This document shows, one piece after another, positions 1-6,323 of a stretch of 29,121 nucleotides of DNA. Within the stretch, counting starts at the first letter, position 1. The number at the start of each line of letters is the position of its first letter. Origin of the DNA: JAZDEU01 sp043808545 (lineage in GTDB: Bacteria > Patescibacteriota > Patescibacteriia > JAZDEU01). Location: the NCBI GenBank assembly GCA_043808545.1, contig JAZDEU010000066.1:1-29121 (forward strand), read 5' to 3'. The notes beneath the pieces are model-generated. The model ran no database searches. It was not told the DNA's origin and saw only the letters and a program-made list of their open reading frames with translations. The position numbers were made by a program, and so were the translations under genes.

Positions 1-80
1 TAAAGTTATTAAATTTACTTTAATTTTAGCATAAAATTAACCTTTTTTCCATAGTAACTCTGTGGATAATTTTTATATTT

Positions 81-620
81 TTAACAGCCATTCGGCTGTT
101 TTTTTATTTTGATGAATTTCCGAATTGGCGACAGTCCCATGGCATCTTTTTCAGGGTCTGAAGCCTTGTTATAATCTAATGCCATCTTTTCCAACTCTTG
201 GATTGTGCCTTGCCGAAAGGCGCGCGAATGTTCAAATGTCTCGCGTCTTACATCCTCATACTTTGGAGCAAAGACCTTATAAAGAAAAAAATCATTACCT
301 TGCACAATCCACATCATCCCAAAAAGTATTATTAAAATACCGAGTACTATTCCAATTCCTTGTTTCATAATATAACCTTCCTTTTTTAGTTGTGCAGTGT
401 TAAAATTATCTTTTAAAAAACATTTTTGTTCCCTATAGTTCTGAAAATTAATGATGGTGGCTATAAGGGAAACTACATCCATTGCTATTAAACCTATAAT
501 CACTTTGGTTCTCCACGCCAAAATGGTCACGAATAATCCACCAAGAAACAAAATTAAAAAAATAATCGCCCAAATTAGGTTAATTCGTTGCTGTTGAAAT
601 AGTCGCAAAACTCGGGTCAA
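81..620 (-). CDS. Small membrane protein, 5' end disrupted by a MITE
   Basis: Function not recognised. The present open frame is 179 codons from a TTG inside the MITE at 588-706, so its first 11 residues are element-derived. Hydrophobic segments at about residues 14-36, 39-58 and 86-106 suggest two N-terminal membrane spans plus a third, followed by a charged soluble tail rich in Glu, Arg and Lys. An internal ATG at 366-368 (residue 85) has a good ribosome site (AAGGAAGG, 7 nt away), so a 95-residue product may be made alone. Removing the MITE and one target-site copy joins this frame to an upstream ATG at 784-786 preceded by a G-rich ribosome site, giving an ancestral protein of about 192 residues. 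The gene is therefore either broken or reduced to its 3' part. Confidence 0.55.
   Translation of the reverse strand: MTRVLRLFQQQRINLIWAIIFLILFLGGLFVTILAWRTKVIIGLIAMDVVSLIATIINFQNYREQKCFLKDNFNTAQLKKEGYIMKQGIGIVLGILIILFGMMWIVQGNDFFLYKVFAPKYEDVRRETFEHSRAFRQGTIQELEKMALDYNKASDPEKDAMGLSPIRKFIKIKKQPNGC
83..110 (+). terminator. Rho-independent terminator
   Basis: Stem AACAGCC / GGCTGTT with an ATTC loop, followed by a run of T on the plus strand. It would end a plus-strand transcript entering from the left edge. The same bases encode the last residues (QPNGC) of the minus-strand membrane protein, so gene end and terminator overlap. Confidence 0.75.
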
Positions 621-706
621 GGGACCCGAGCTACCCTAAAAAATGTGTTAGGGTAGAGCAGGGTCCCTTGACCCTGCGTTCTGCTTTTATACTATTTCAA
701 CGGACA
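588..706. mobile_element. MITE family 1, copy A
   Basis: About 119 bp bounded by GTTGAAATAGT on the left and ACTATTTCAAC on the right. The core is a large inverted repeat (GGGTCAAGGGACCC and GGGTCCCTTGACCC, with CTACCCTAA / TTAGGGTAG nested inside). Flanks share TAATTCG (581-587 and 708-714), a likely target-site duplication. Nearly identical to copy B at 3423-3541. It encodes no protein. Confidence 0.85.
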
Positions 707-714
707 CTAATTCG

Positions 715-786
715 CATAAATCGAAAAATGTCGTTTTTTATTTCTTGTTTCCATCTATGCAAAACTTTATTATTTATAATCTTCAT
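715..786 (-). pseudogene. Detached N-terminus of the MITE-disrupted membrane protein gene
   Basis: Read on the minus strand from ATG 784-786, this stretch gives 24 codons beginning MKIINNKVLHRW and ending NDIFRFM with no stop. It stops exactly at the right target-site copy of MITE A. Joined to the left target-site copy it continues in frame into RINLIWAII of the downstream gene. A G-rich ribosome-binding stretch (GGGGTGGGG) lies about 7 nt before the ATG. This is direct sequence evidence of insertional disruption. Confidence 0.65.
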
Positions 787-952
787 TTTGCAATCCCCAC
801 CCCCTTTCTAAAAAAAGGTTAGATTAAAGTTAGTTGATTTTTCAAAGAACGAATACAAGAGATAATTAAAGCAGATAAGCTAAATTTTGTCAACATTTAA
901 AAATGTAACTGCTCACTAACTATTTATTTTAGCTAAAACTGCGTTATTTAAT

Positions 953-990
953 TTCCCCCTGCCTGCGCAGGCGGGAAGCAGGAGGTTGTG
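953..990. repeat. GC-rich palindromic repeat
   Basis: CCTGCCTGCGCAGGCGGG is a self-complementary GC-rich stretch in otherwise very A/T-rich spacer between thrS and the disrupted membrane-protein gene. It looks like a small intergenic palindromic repeat. No gene was seen between 787 and 1079. Confidence 0.4.
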
Positions 991-1030
991 GTGTTTTAAT
1001 AAATTTTACCTTTTATCTTTTAACCTTGAA

Positions 1031-1069
1031 TAAAAAAAGCCAGTCTCTATAATGAGTCTGGCTCTTTTT
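1031..1069 (-). terminator. thrS Rho-independent terminator
   Basis: AGCCAGTCTC / GAGTCTGGCT hairpin (one mismatch) with loop TATAAT. It is followed on the minus strand by seven T (A run at 1032-1038) and on the plus strand by CTTTTTAAA, so it may act both ways. It lies 11 nt past the thrS stop. Confidence 0.85.
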
Positions 1070-1079
1070 AAATTTATAA

Positions 1080-2906
1080 CTATACCCGTTCAGCAATTTC
1101 TCTTTTTAATTTTTCAAAAAATTCATCCTTTGTCATCTCTATAATTTCTTTCTGTCCGCGAACATTGATATGCAGTTTGTCCGAGCTGATTTCCTTATCG
1201 CCAATAACTAAAATGTATGGGATTTTTTCCGTTCTCGCTTTGCGGATTTTATTTCCAACAGTCTCATCATTCGCGTCTAATTCAATTCTGATATTTTGCG
1301 CTCTAAATTCATTCGCTAAATTTTTGCAATGTTCAATATGTCCTTCTCTAACAGAAATAATTTTAACTTGAACTGGAGAAAGCCATAGCGGAAACGCGCC
1401 GGCGTAATGTTCTATTAAAAATGCCATCGTTCTTTCAATACATCCGATTGAAGAACGATGAATAACCATTGGCCTTTGTTCCATTCCTTCCTTATCTGTA
1501 TAAATCATTTCAAACCGTTCTGGCAAAGCAAAGTCAATTTGCACAGTAAACGCTGTATCTTCTTTTCCATTCACATTTCTTAGCTGGACATCTAATTTCG
1601 GTCCGTAAAAAGCCGCTTCTCCGTCTGCTTCAACATATTTTAATTTCAGCTTATCTAATATTTTTTTCATAGCTTTTTGCGTCGCGTCCCATGACGCAGG
1701 ATCGTCTATATATTTCCCTTTATTGGCAGGATCCCATTTTGAAAATCGGTACCAAAAATCGGTTATTCCTAATGTCTTCATTCCGTATTGGATTAAATCA
1801 ACTACTTGTTCAAATTCTTCTTCAACCTGATCTGGGCGGCAGATAATATGAGAGTCAACTAAAGAAAACGCCATAACCCTGATAAGTCCTGTTAATTCTC
1901 CAGATTGTTCCTTCCTATATTGATGCGCTATTTCCGCATATCGCAAAGGAAGGTCGCGATAACTTCTCGGGCGCGAAGTATAAATCATAAATTGGTGCGG
2001 ACAAGTCATCGGACGCAAAACATATTCTTCGCCGTCAACATTCATCGGCGGATACATACTATCTTTATAATGTTCCCAGTGTCCAGACTTTTTATATAAC
2101 TCAACTTTTGCCATGTCTGGAGTATAAGTTCTTAAATATCCTCGTTTCGTTTCTTCGTCAACTATAAATCGTTCTAATTCTTGGCGGATAACAGATCCCT
2201 TGGGAGTTAAAAGCGGCAACCCTTTCCCGACTAAATCTGAAAAAACAAATAAATCTAATTCTTTCCCCAACTTCCTATGATCGCGCTTTTCCGCTTCTTC
2301 TAACATAATCAAATATTTTTCTAATTCTTCCTTTGTGTTAAATGCGACTCCATAAACGCGCTGAATCATTTTATTCTTTTCATCGCCGCGCCAGTACGCG
2401 CCGGCAAGTCTCGTTAATTTAAAAGCATCTGGGTTTATTTCGCCAGTGGATTTTAAATGCGGGCCTTTGCACATATTTATAAATTCGCCTTGTTGGTAAA
2501 ATGAAATTTCGGAGACGCGATCAATCGCGTCTCTGCAACCATTTTTTAAATCTTCCGCCAGTTCCGCTGTATAAATATAATTTTTTTCATTTAAAAATTT
2601 AATCCCTTCATCAATCGGCATAACTTTTTTTTCAATGGGTAAATTTTCGGCGATAATTTTTCGCATCTCTTTTTCTATTTTAGGAAGATCCTCGGGTGTT
2701 AGCTGGAATACACACCCCTGACCACTCTCTAGTGGGGAACTAACACCCGTTTTTGTGGAATTGGGGATGTCTATATCATGATAAAACCCATTTTCAATCG
2801 CAGGACCGACTCCGGGAATAGCGCCGTATAATCTGGCGAGCGCCTGCATTAAAATGTGGGCGAGAGAATGTCGTAAGATTTCTAATTGTTCGTTTTTGTT
2901 AGCCAT
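1080..2906 (-). CDS. thrS: Threonyl-tRNA synthetase, TGS-less
   Basis: Class II synthetase that attaches threonine to tRNA-Thr; 608 residues. It starts directly in the editing-type second additional domain (HSLAH, residues 13-17), with no N-terminal TGS domain, which many threonyl-tRNA synthetases carry. The catalytic core has the expected zinc ligands: Cys302 (MTCPH), His353 (DSHIIC) and His483 (VIHRSS). Motif 2 is recognisable (YRKEQSGELTGLIRV), but the next segment reads MAFSLVDSH where most bacterial enzymes have GFTQDDAH. The anticodon-binding domain occupies about residues 510-608. Residues 50-68 look like an extra peptide encoded by a palindromic DNA insert. No clear Shine-Dalgarno precedes the ATG. 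A T-box leader and promoter lie upstream, and a terminator follows. Confidence 0.96.
   Translation of the reverse strand: MANKNEQLEILRHSLAHILMQALARLYGAIPGVGPAIENGFYHDIDIPNSTKTGVSSPLESGQGCVFQLTPEDLPKIEKEMRKIIAENLPIEKKVMPIDEGIKFLNEKNYIYTAELAEDLKNGCRDAIDRVSEISFYQQGEFINMCKGPHLKSTGEINPDAFKLTRLAGAYWRGDEKNKMIQRVYGVAFNTKEELEKYLIMLEEAEKRDHRKLGKELDLFVFSDLVGKGLPLLTPKGSVIRQELERFIVDEETKRGYLRTYTPDMAKVELYKKSGHWEHYKDSMYPPMNVDGEEYVLRPMTCPHQFMIYTSRPRSYRDLPLRYAEIAHQYRKEQSGELTGLIRVMAFSLVDSHIICRPDQVEEEFEQVVDLIQYGMKTLGITDFWYRFSKWDPANKGKYIDDPASWDATQKAMKKILDKLKLKYVEADGEAAFYGPKLDVQLRNVNGKEDTAFTVQIDFALPERFEMIYTDKEGMEQRPMVIHRSSIGCIERTMAFLIEHYAGAFPLWLSPVQVKIISVREGHIEHCKNLANEFRAQNIRIELDANDETVGNKIRKARTEKIPYILVIGDKEISSDKLHINVRGQKEIIEMTKDEFFEKLKREIAERV
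2693..2749. repeat. Palindromic insert inside thrS
   Basis: Outer arms CGGGTGTTAG (2693-2702) and CTAACACCCG (2740-2749) enclose an inner hairpin CCACT / AGTGG with loop CTCT. It encodes about 19 residues (50-68) between the GFYHDI and LTPEDLPKIEKE segments, which are normally close together in this enzyme family. It reads in frame without stops. Confidence 0.6.
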
Positions 2907-2935
2907 ATATTTAGGTTGTCATCTTTTATTTTGTC

Positions 2936-3045
2936 ATCCCGAGCATAATTTCACATTGTCATCCCGAGCGTAGCCGAGGGATCCCTCCACTGCGGTCGGG
3001 ATGACAAACAACTGCGGTCGGGATGACAATCCAATTTTTAATTGG
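2936..3045. repeat. Cluster of GTCATCCCGA-type palindromic repeats
   Basis: Between the thrS start and its T-box lie repeated units TTGTCATCCCGAGC and, in inverse orientation, GCGGTCGGGATGACAA (twice). They form inverted-repeat structures like those of REP-type elements. A related GTCATTCCGACCGA / TCGGTCGGAATGAC pair forms the core of MITE copy D at 16406-16563. They lie in the thrS leader and would be transcribed with it. Confidence 0.7.
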
Positions 3046-3127
3046 AATGACAGATTAAATTATTATTTCAAATTTTACAACTTTACGAACTTTATAACTT
3101 TACAAACTTTTAACTTTTAACTAAATA

Positions 3128-3223
3128 ATGCCTGTTGAAATAGTCGCTGACTTGAAGGCGACAGCTCGAGCTGTCGCCTTCGTTAAGTGAAAAAATATTT
3201 TGCAAATTAACTATTTCAACAGC
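3128..3223. mobile_element. MITE family 1, copy C
   Basis: Ends CTGTTGAAATAG and CTATTTCAACAG match copies A, B and D, but the core differs: a perfect palindrome with arms GAAGGCGACAGCTC / GAGCTGTCGCCTTC, then A/T-rich filler. It is flanked by AACTAAATA at 3119-3127 and 3224-3232, a perfect 9-bp direct repeat best read as a target-site duplication. It lies just downstream of the T-box terminator hairpin on the thrS strand, so it separates the riboswitch from the gene. Confidence 0.85.
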
Positions 3224-3232
3224 AACTAAATA

Positions 3233-3422
3233 GCCCCATCTTATTACACCAAAAAAATATTTCAGTATAATAGGACGGGGCTTGTGCCTCGCGGTTCCAC
3301 CTATTTTCCCCGCATATGCGAGGCTCTTTTGAAATTTTTTAGCTTAGTCCTTTTGACAGGGTAGAGGGCATAAGATTTTATGCCCTTACTATGGTTGGTA
3401 GTCATAGCAATCGCTAATAAGT
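3233..3422 (-). promoter_or_regulatory. T-box leader of thrS
   Basis: On the minus strand, 3305-3290 reads AATAGGTGGAACCGCG, matching the T-box core (GGTGGNACCGCG) that pairs with the tRNA acceptor end. The antiterminator folds well: AATAGG (3305-3300) pairs with CCTATT (3274-3269), the TGGAACC bulge follows, then GCGAGGC pairs with GCCCCGT. The competing hairpin is also clear: GCCCCGTCCTATTA pairs with TAATAAGATGGGGC (3233-3281) with one mismatch in that stretch. A small stem (CCTCGCAT / ATGCGGGG) precedes the core. The 5' part has a hairpin CTATG / CATAG whose loop holds ACC followed by A, a plausible threonine specifier, and a second hairpin GGGCATAA / TTATGCCC. A long classical stem I is not evident. 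It would sense uncharged tRNA-Thr and raise thrS expression. Confidence 0.85.
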
Positions 3423-3541
3423 TAATGTTGAAATAGTCGCAAAACTCGTGTCAAGGGACCCGAGCTACCCTAAAAAATGTGTTTAGGGTAGAGCAAGGTC
3501 CCTTGACCCTGCGTTCTGATTTTATACTATTTCAACAGACA
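3423..3541. mobile_element. MITE family 1, copy B
   Basis: Nearly identical to copy A, with the same GTTGAAATAGTCG and ACTATTTCAAC ends and the same nested inverted core. It is flanked by CTAATAAGT at 3414-3422 and 3542-3550, a perfect 9-bp direct repeat. It sits between the thrS promoter and the T-box specifier region, so the leader RNA must now begin with or run through the element. Confidence 0.88.
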
Positions 3542-3552
3542 CTAATAAGTAT

Positions 3553-3580
3553 ATATTAGCAAATCAGCAGAAAGTGTCAA
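3553..3580 (-). promoter_or_regulatory. thrS promoter
   Basis: Minus strand: TTGACA (3580-3575), a 16-nt spacer ending TGC, then TAATAT (3558-3553). The TG one base before the -10 makes it an extended -10 promoter. Predicted initiation falls in or just before the MITE B target-site copy. Without MITE B the transcript would enter the T-box specifier hairpin within about 20 nt. Confidence 0.7.
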
Positions 3581-3626
3581 GACTAAGATTAAGAATTTTA
3601 AGATGGTGTTTTATTAGGGACGGGAT

Positions 3627-4163
3627 ATAAAAGTTTTTATTTTTTATTTTGTTTTACCCCCTTTCATTGTTTTTGCGGCTGAGGATTGCCTTTCCTGCCA
3701 CAGCAAGGGAAGTGGGAAGACCTGTGGCCGTTCTACTGTGCCTGCTCAGTCCTGCCCGGCTTTGCCTGCGACACAGCTCAAACCCAAATCCTCGCTATAT
3801 CCGACATGGGATGAGGTTAAGGCATTGGGCAAAGGCAGATGGATCATCGCAGGACCGGAAGCGGCTAAAGTAATGACTGACTGTTATAGTCAGCCAAAAA
3901 AGAAAATAAAGAAGTGGCAGGTCTGGGAATTAGGTGGGGCGAACCACCTAAGGTTCTGCGGGAAGTTTAGCGCCCCATCGGGCGATCCAAGCTTTGATGT
4001 AGACTCACCCATCCATGGATATGATAAAAAGGGATGGGTAATTATCTTTACCCTGGATGGGGATGGGAAGGAAGGAAATTATCCTCGGCTTATAGCTTGG
4101 AAGGGGGGAGGATTCTATGAGTGGGGAGAAAAAATCAAATTTTCTTGGAAGGGGGTGAAATAG
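3627..4163 (+). CDS. Secreted CxxCH-containing protein without a standard start codon
   Basis: Family not recognised. The frame is open from 3618. From 3627 it reads like a signal peptide: Lys, a hydrophobic run (FIFYFVLPPFIVF), then an Ala-Ala-Glu cleavage region, directly followed by CLSCH, a possible haem c-attachment motif, and two more cysteines. The first codon that fits is ATA (3627), preceded by GGGACGGG, which could be a ribosome site; the ATG may have mutated to ATA. The first conventional start is GTG at 3738, which would remove the signal peptide and CxxCH. The soluble part is rich in Trp, Gly and Lys (motifs WIIAGPEA, FTLDGDGKEG, KGGGFYEWGE). The segment is visibly more G+C-rich than its neighbours, which suggests transfer. 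A terminator follows. Existence of the 3' coding part is likely; the start is uncertain. Confidence 0.6.
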   Translation: MKVFIFYFVLPPFIVFAAEDCLSCHSKGSGKTCGRSTVPAQSCPALPATQLKPKSSLYPTWDEVKALGKGRWIIAGPEAAKVMTDCYSQPKKKIKKWQVWELGGANHLRFCGKFSAPSGDPSFDVDSPIHGYDKKGWVIIFTLDGDGKEGNYPRLIAWKGGGFYEWGEKIKFSWKGVK

Positions 4164-4190
4164 GGTTCACTGACTGACGGAAGTCAGGAA

Positions 4191-4230
4191 AAGGGGAGAA
4201 TCATAACAATGTTCTCCCCTTCTTTTATTT
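4191..4230 (+). terminator. Rho-independent terminator
   Basis: AAGGGGAGAA / TTCTCCCCTT stem with an 11-nt loop, followed by CTTTTATTT. It lies 27 nt after the stop of the CxxCH-protein gene and insulates it from murE. Confidence 0.88.
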
Positions 4231-4303
4231 CACTGAAAAATAAGAGAAGTAGTGGTAGAATGAATTTAGTTATAAAGTTAAAAGTTCGTAAAGGTGAAAA
4301 AAT

Positions 4304-5818
4304 ATGGATGCTATTTTAAATATTATAAAAAAAATAATCCCGAAGGGCATACTAAAAAGGATTTTACCAGTATATCATATCGGCTTAGCGTATTTTGCCG
4401 CTTTTTGGTATGGGCATCCGTCGGAAAAAATGATAGTTATCGGAGTAACTGGAACTAACGGAAAGTCAACTACTACAGAGTTTATTGCTAGAGTATTGGG
4501 ATACACGAATCAACACGAATATGAACACGAATCAACACTAAAAAATATTAGTAAACACAAATGTGAACACGAATTAACGCGAAAAAATAAGGTTGGGTTT
4601 ACATCCACGGTGAAATTTAAAGTGGGGGATAGAGAATGGCTGAATGATAAAAAAATGACAATGGTCGGGAGATTTCAATTGCAAAAATTATTGCGTGATA
4701 TGGTAAAAGCTGGATGCAAATATGCTGTAATAGAAACATCATCAGAAGGCGTTAAACAGTTTCGCCATAAGGGAATAAATTATGATTATTTAGTTTTTAC
4801 TAATTTAACTCCAGAGCATATTGAATCGCATGGGAGTTTTGAAAATTATAAAAATGCTAAACTGGAATTGTTTAGGCATTTGGAGAAGCGCAGGAAAAAG
4901 AAATTTGAAATTAGAAATTTGAAATTAGAAATTCTCAAGGTAATTATTGCAAACGGGGATGATAAATATGTTAGCGAGTTTTTAAATTTTAAGGTTGATA
5001 AAAAGGTTGTGTATGGGGTGGATTCGCCGCAATTAGGCTCCACAGCCCCCGCTGAGGCGGGGGACAATGGAGCCGCCATTGAAGAGGCGCTGCCTCGTCT
5101 CTACAGAGCGGAAAATGTGAAACTAGATAAAACTGGGACATATTTTAATTTAGATGGCGCGGAGTTTAAATTAAATATGCTTGGCAGGTTTAATATATAT
5201 AATGCGATGCCAGCTATTATTATCGGGGAGAATGAAGGTATGAAACTGGAAGAAATAAAGGAAGCGCTGGCAGATGTAAAAGGAGTTCCGGGCAGGATGG
5301 AATTTATTGATGAAGGGCAGGATTTTACTGTTTTAGTGGATTATGCGCCGGAACCGGAGTCAATGAAAAAATTGTATGAAACTGCGCGGGAGATAAATAT
5401 GGGGGTAAAAAAAATAATTCATGTCTTAGGATCTTGCGGAGGCGGACGCGATAAGGCGCGGCGGCCGATTCTGGGTCGCATTGCGGCGGAGAATGCTGAT
5501 ATAGTAATTATTACAAATGAAGATCCGTATGATGATGATCCGATGGAGATTATTGAGGAGGTGGCGGGAGGGGCGTTCTCAATAAAACAAGAAAACAAAA
5601 AAACAAAAAAACAAGAAAATAATAAAGTGTTTAAAATTTTAGACAGGCGGGAGGCGATTCGGAAAGCTTTGGAACTTGCAAAATCCGGTGATTTAGTTTT
5701 AATAACTGGCAAGGGTTCGGAGCAAGCGATGTGTGTTGCTGGCGGAAAAAAAATTCCTTGGGATGATAGGGATGTGGCAAGAGAGGAAATTTTTAGAATC
5801 AGGAATTATGATTCATGA
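4304..5818 (+). CDS. murE: MurE-type Mur ligase with in-frame inserts
   Basis: ATP-dependent amino-acid ligase of peptidoglycan precursor synthesis, closest to UDP-MurNAc-tripeptide synthetase; 504 residues, cytoplasmic. The P-loop GVTGTNGKST is at 47-56, so the usual MurE N-terminal UDP-binding domain is missing and only a short hydrophobic lead-in remains. TNLTPEHIESHG (from 166) matches the central-domain motif. The C-terminal domain has VDYAPEPES, GGGRDKARRP (about 379) and TNEDPYDDDP (about 403-412), the MurE-like counterpart of DNPRxEDP. Four stretches look inserted: residues 68-95, about 197-211, about 241-267 and about 426-441, each encoded by repeat-like DNA. The N-terminal truncation and variant C-terminal motif leave the substrate amino acid open. 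It could act on a related muramyl substrate. Confidence 0.85.
   Translation: MDAILNIIKKIIPKGILKRILPVYHIGLAYFAAFWYGHPSEKMIVIGVTGTNGKSTTTEFIARVLGYTNQHEYEHESTLKNISKHKCEHELTRKNKVGFTSTVKFKVGDREWLNDKKMTMVGRFQLQKLLRDMVKAGCKYAVIETSSEGVKQFRHKGINYDYLVFTNLTPEHIESHGSFENYKNAKLELFRHLEKRRKKKFEIRNLKLEILKVIIANGDDKYVSEFLNFKVDKKVVYGVDSPQLGSTAPAEAGDNGAAIEEALPRLYRAENVKLDKTGTYFNLDGAEFKLNMLGRFNIYNAMPAIIIGENEGMKLEEIKEALADVKGVPGRMEFIDEGQDFTVLVDYAPEPESMKKLYETAREINMGVKKIIHVLGSCGGGRDKARRPILGRIAAENADIVIITNEDPYDDDPMEIIEEVAGGAFSIKQENKKTKKQENNKVFKILDRREAIRKALELAKSGDLVLITGKGSEQAMCVAGGKKIPWDDRDVAREEIFRIRNYDS
4505..4588. repeat. CACGAA/AACAC repeat insert in murE
   Basis: Units such as AACACGAAT, ATGAACACGAATCAACAC and GTGAACACGAATTAACGCG are repeated here. 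They encode residues 68-95, rich in His, Glu, Lys and Asn, between VLGY and KVGFTS, which would otherwise be contiguous in this fold. Similar wording (TTAATCTGTGT, GATTAACACGGAT) occurs in the rpoB leader at 6195-6298. Confidence 0.6.
5036..5074. repeat. GC-rich hairpin insert in murE
   Basis: GGCTCCA (5036-5042) pairs with TGGAGCC (5068-5074), and GCCCCCGC pairs with GCGGGGG inside. It encodes part of an Ala/Gly/Pro-rich segment (about residues 241-267) unlike the rest of the protein in composition. It reads through without a stop. Confidence 0.6.
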
Positions 5819-5859
5819 TTCATAATTGTTTTGGCTTATTTTAGCCCTTTAAATATCTA

Positions 5860-5888
5860 TTGACATTTTTATAGATATTTGTTAAGAT
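5860..5888 (+). promoter_or_regulatory. Candidate rpoB promoter
   Basis: TTGACA (5860-5865), a 17-nt spacer, then TAAGAT (5883-5888). It is the best sigma-70-like match in the 490-nt gap before rpoB and implies a leader of about 420 nt. Confidence 0.55.
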
Positions 5889-6145
5889 TGAAAGACTTTG
5901 GATAATAATTTATTTAAAAATAAATATTATATCCTGCACCTATTACGCGTAATCTGAAGAAGAAGTTGTCTTAGAATGTAAAAAAAAGCTGTTTTAGGTT
6001 TAGGTGTTTAAGGATTGATACAAAAATTTGCTTAAACACTCAAGCTTTAGGGATGGGAACAAAAATGAAAGATCAAATATAATAGTTTAGGAAAGCCTTA
6101 TAAAAAAGGAGGTTTTTTGTGTTTTTTTTGCATTTTAGTTTGTAA
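5889..6145 (+). promoter_or_regulatory. Candidate structured rpoB leader with a mini-ORF
   Basis: Several hairpins follow the promoter: GGATAATAATTTATTT with its near-complement (5899-5934); AAAGCT (5985-5990) with AGCTTT (6043-6048), enclosing GTGTTTAAG (6004-6012) with CTTAAACAC (6031-6039). At 6107-6112 a perfect AGGAGG is followed 6 nt later by GTG and an 8-codon frame (Met-Phe-Phe-Leu-His-Phe-Ser-Leu, 6119-6145). A partial CCTT / AAGG stem followed by T runs overlaps it. This could be an attenuator or leader peptide; no known leader family was matched. Confidence 0.35.
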
Positions 6146-6194
6146 GATGAGTTTATTTAATTTAAAATAATAAAAACATTTTTTAATGTAGAGG

Positions 6195-6300
6195 AATTCC
6201 AATACTTATCCGTAATCAGTGAAAATCCGTCGGTAATCTGTGTTAATCTGTGTGAGCGCTGATTAACACGGATGAGACTGAAATACACGGAACACGGATA
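6195..6300. repeat. ATCCGTGTTAAT-type inverted repeats before rpoB
   Basis: Units TAATCAGTG, TAATCTGTGTTAATCTGTGT and, inverted, GATTAACACGGAT and ACACGGAACACGGAT form an inverted-repeat cluster ending a few bases before the rpoB start. It shares wording with the insert at 4505-4588 in murE. Confidence 0.6.
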
Positions 6301-6323
6301 GAAAGTATGTGTTTTCTTATTTT

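Noticed and set aside
3290..3300. tRNA T-arm (GGTTCCA)
   Set aside because: No acceptor or anticodon arms surround it; on the minus strand it is the T-box core.
3649..3873. Plus-strand frame starting MFYPLSLFLRLRIAF
   Set aside because: It is the neighbouring frame of the CxxCH-protein gene; that frame has the signal peptide and continues into a convincing protein.
5419..5712. Minus-strand 97-residue frame inside murE
   Set aside because: It is opposite conserved Mur ligase motifs and has Ser/Phe-rich shadow composition.
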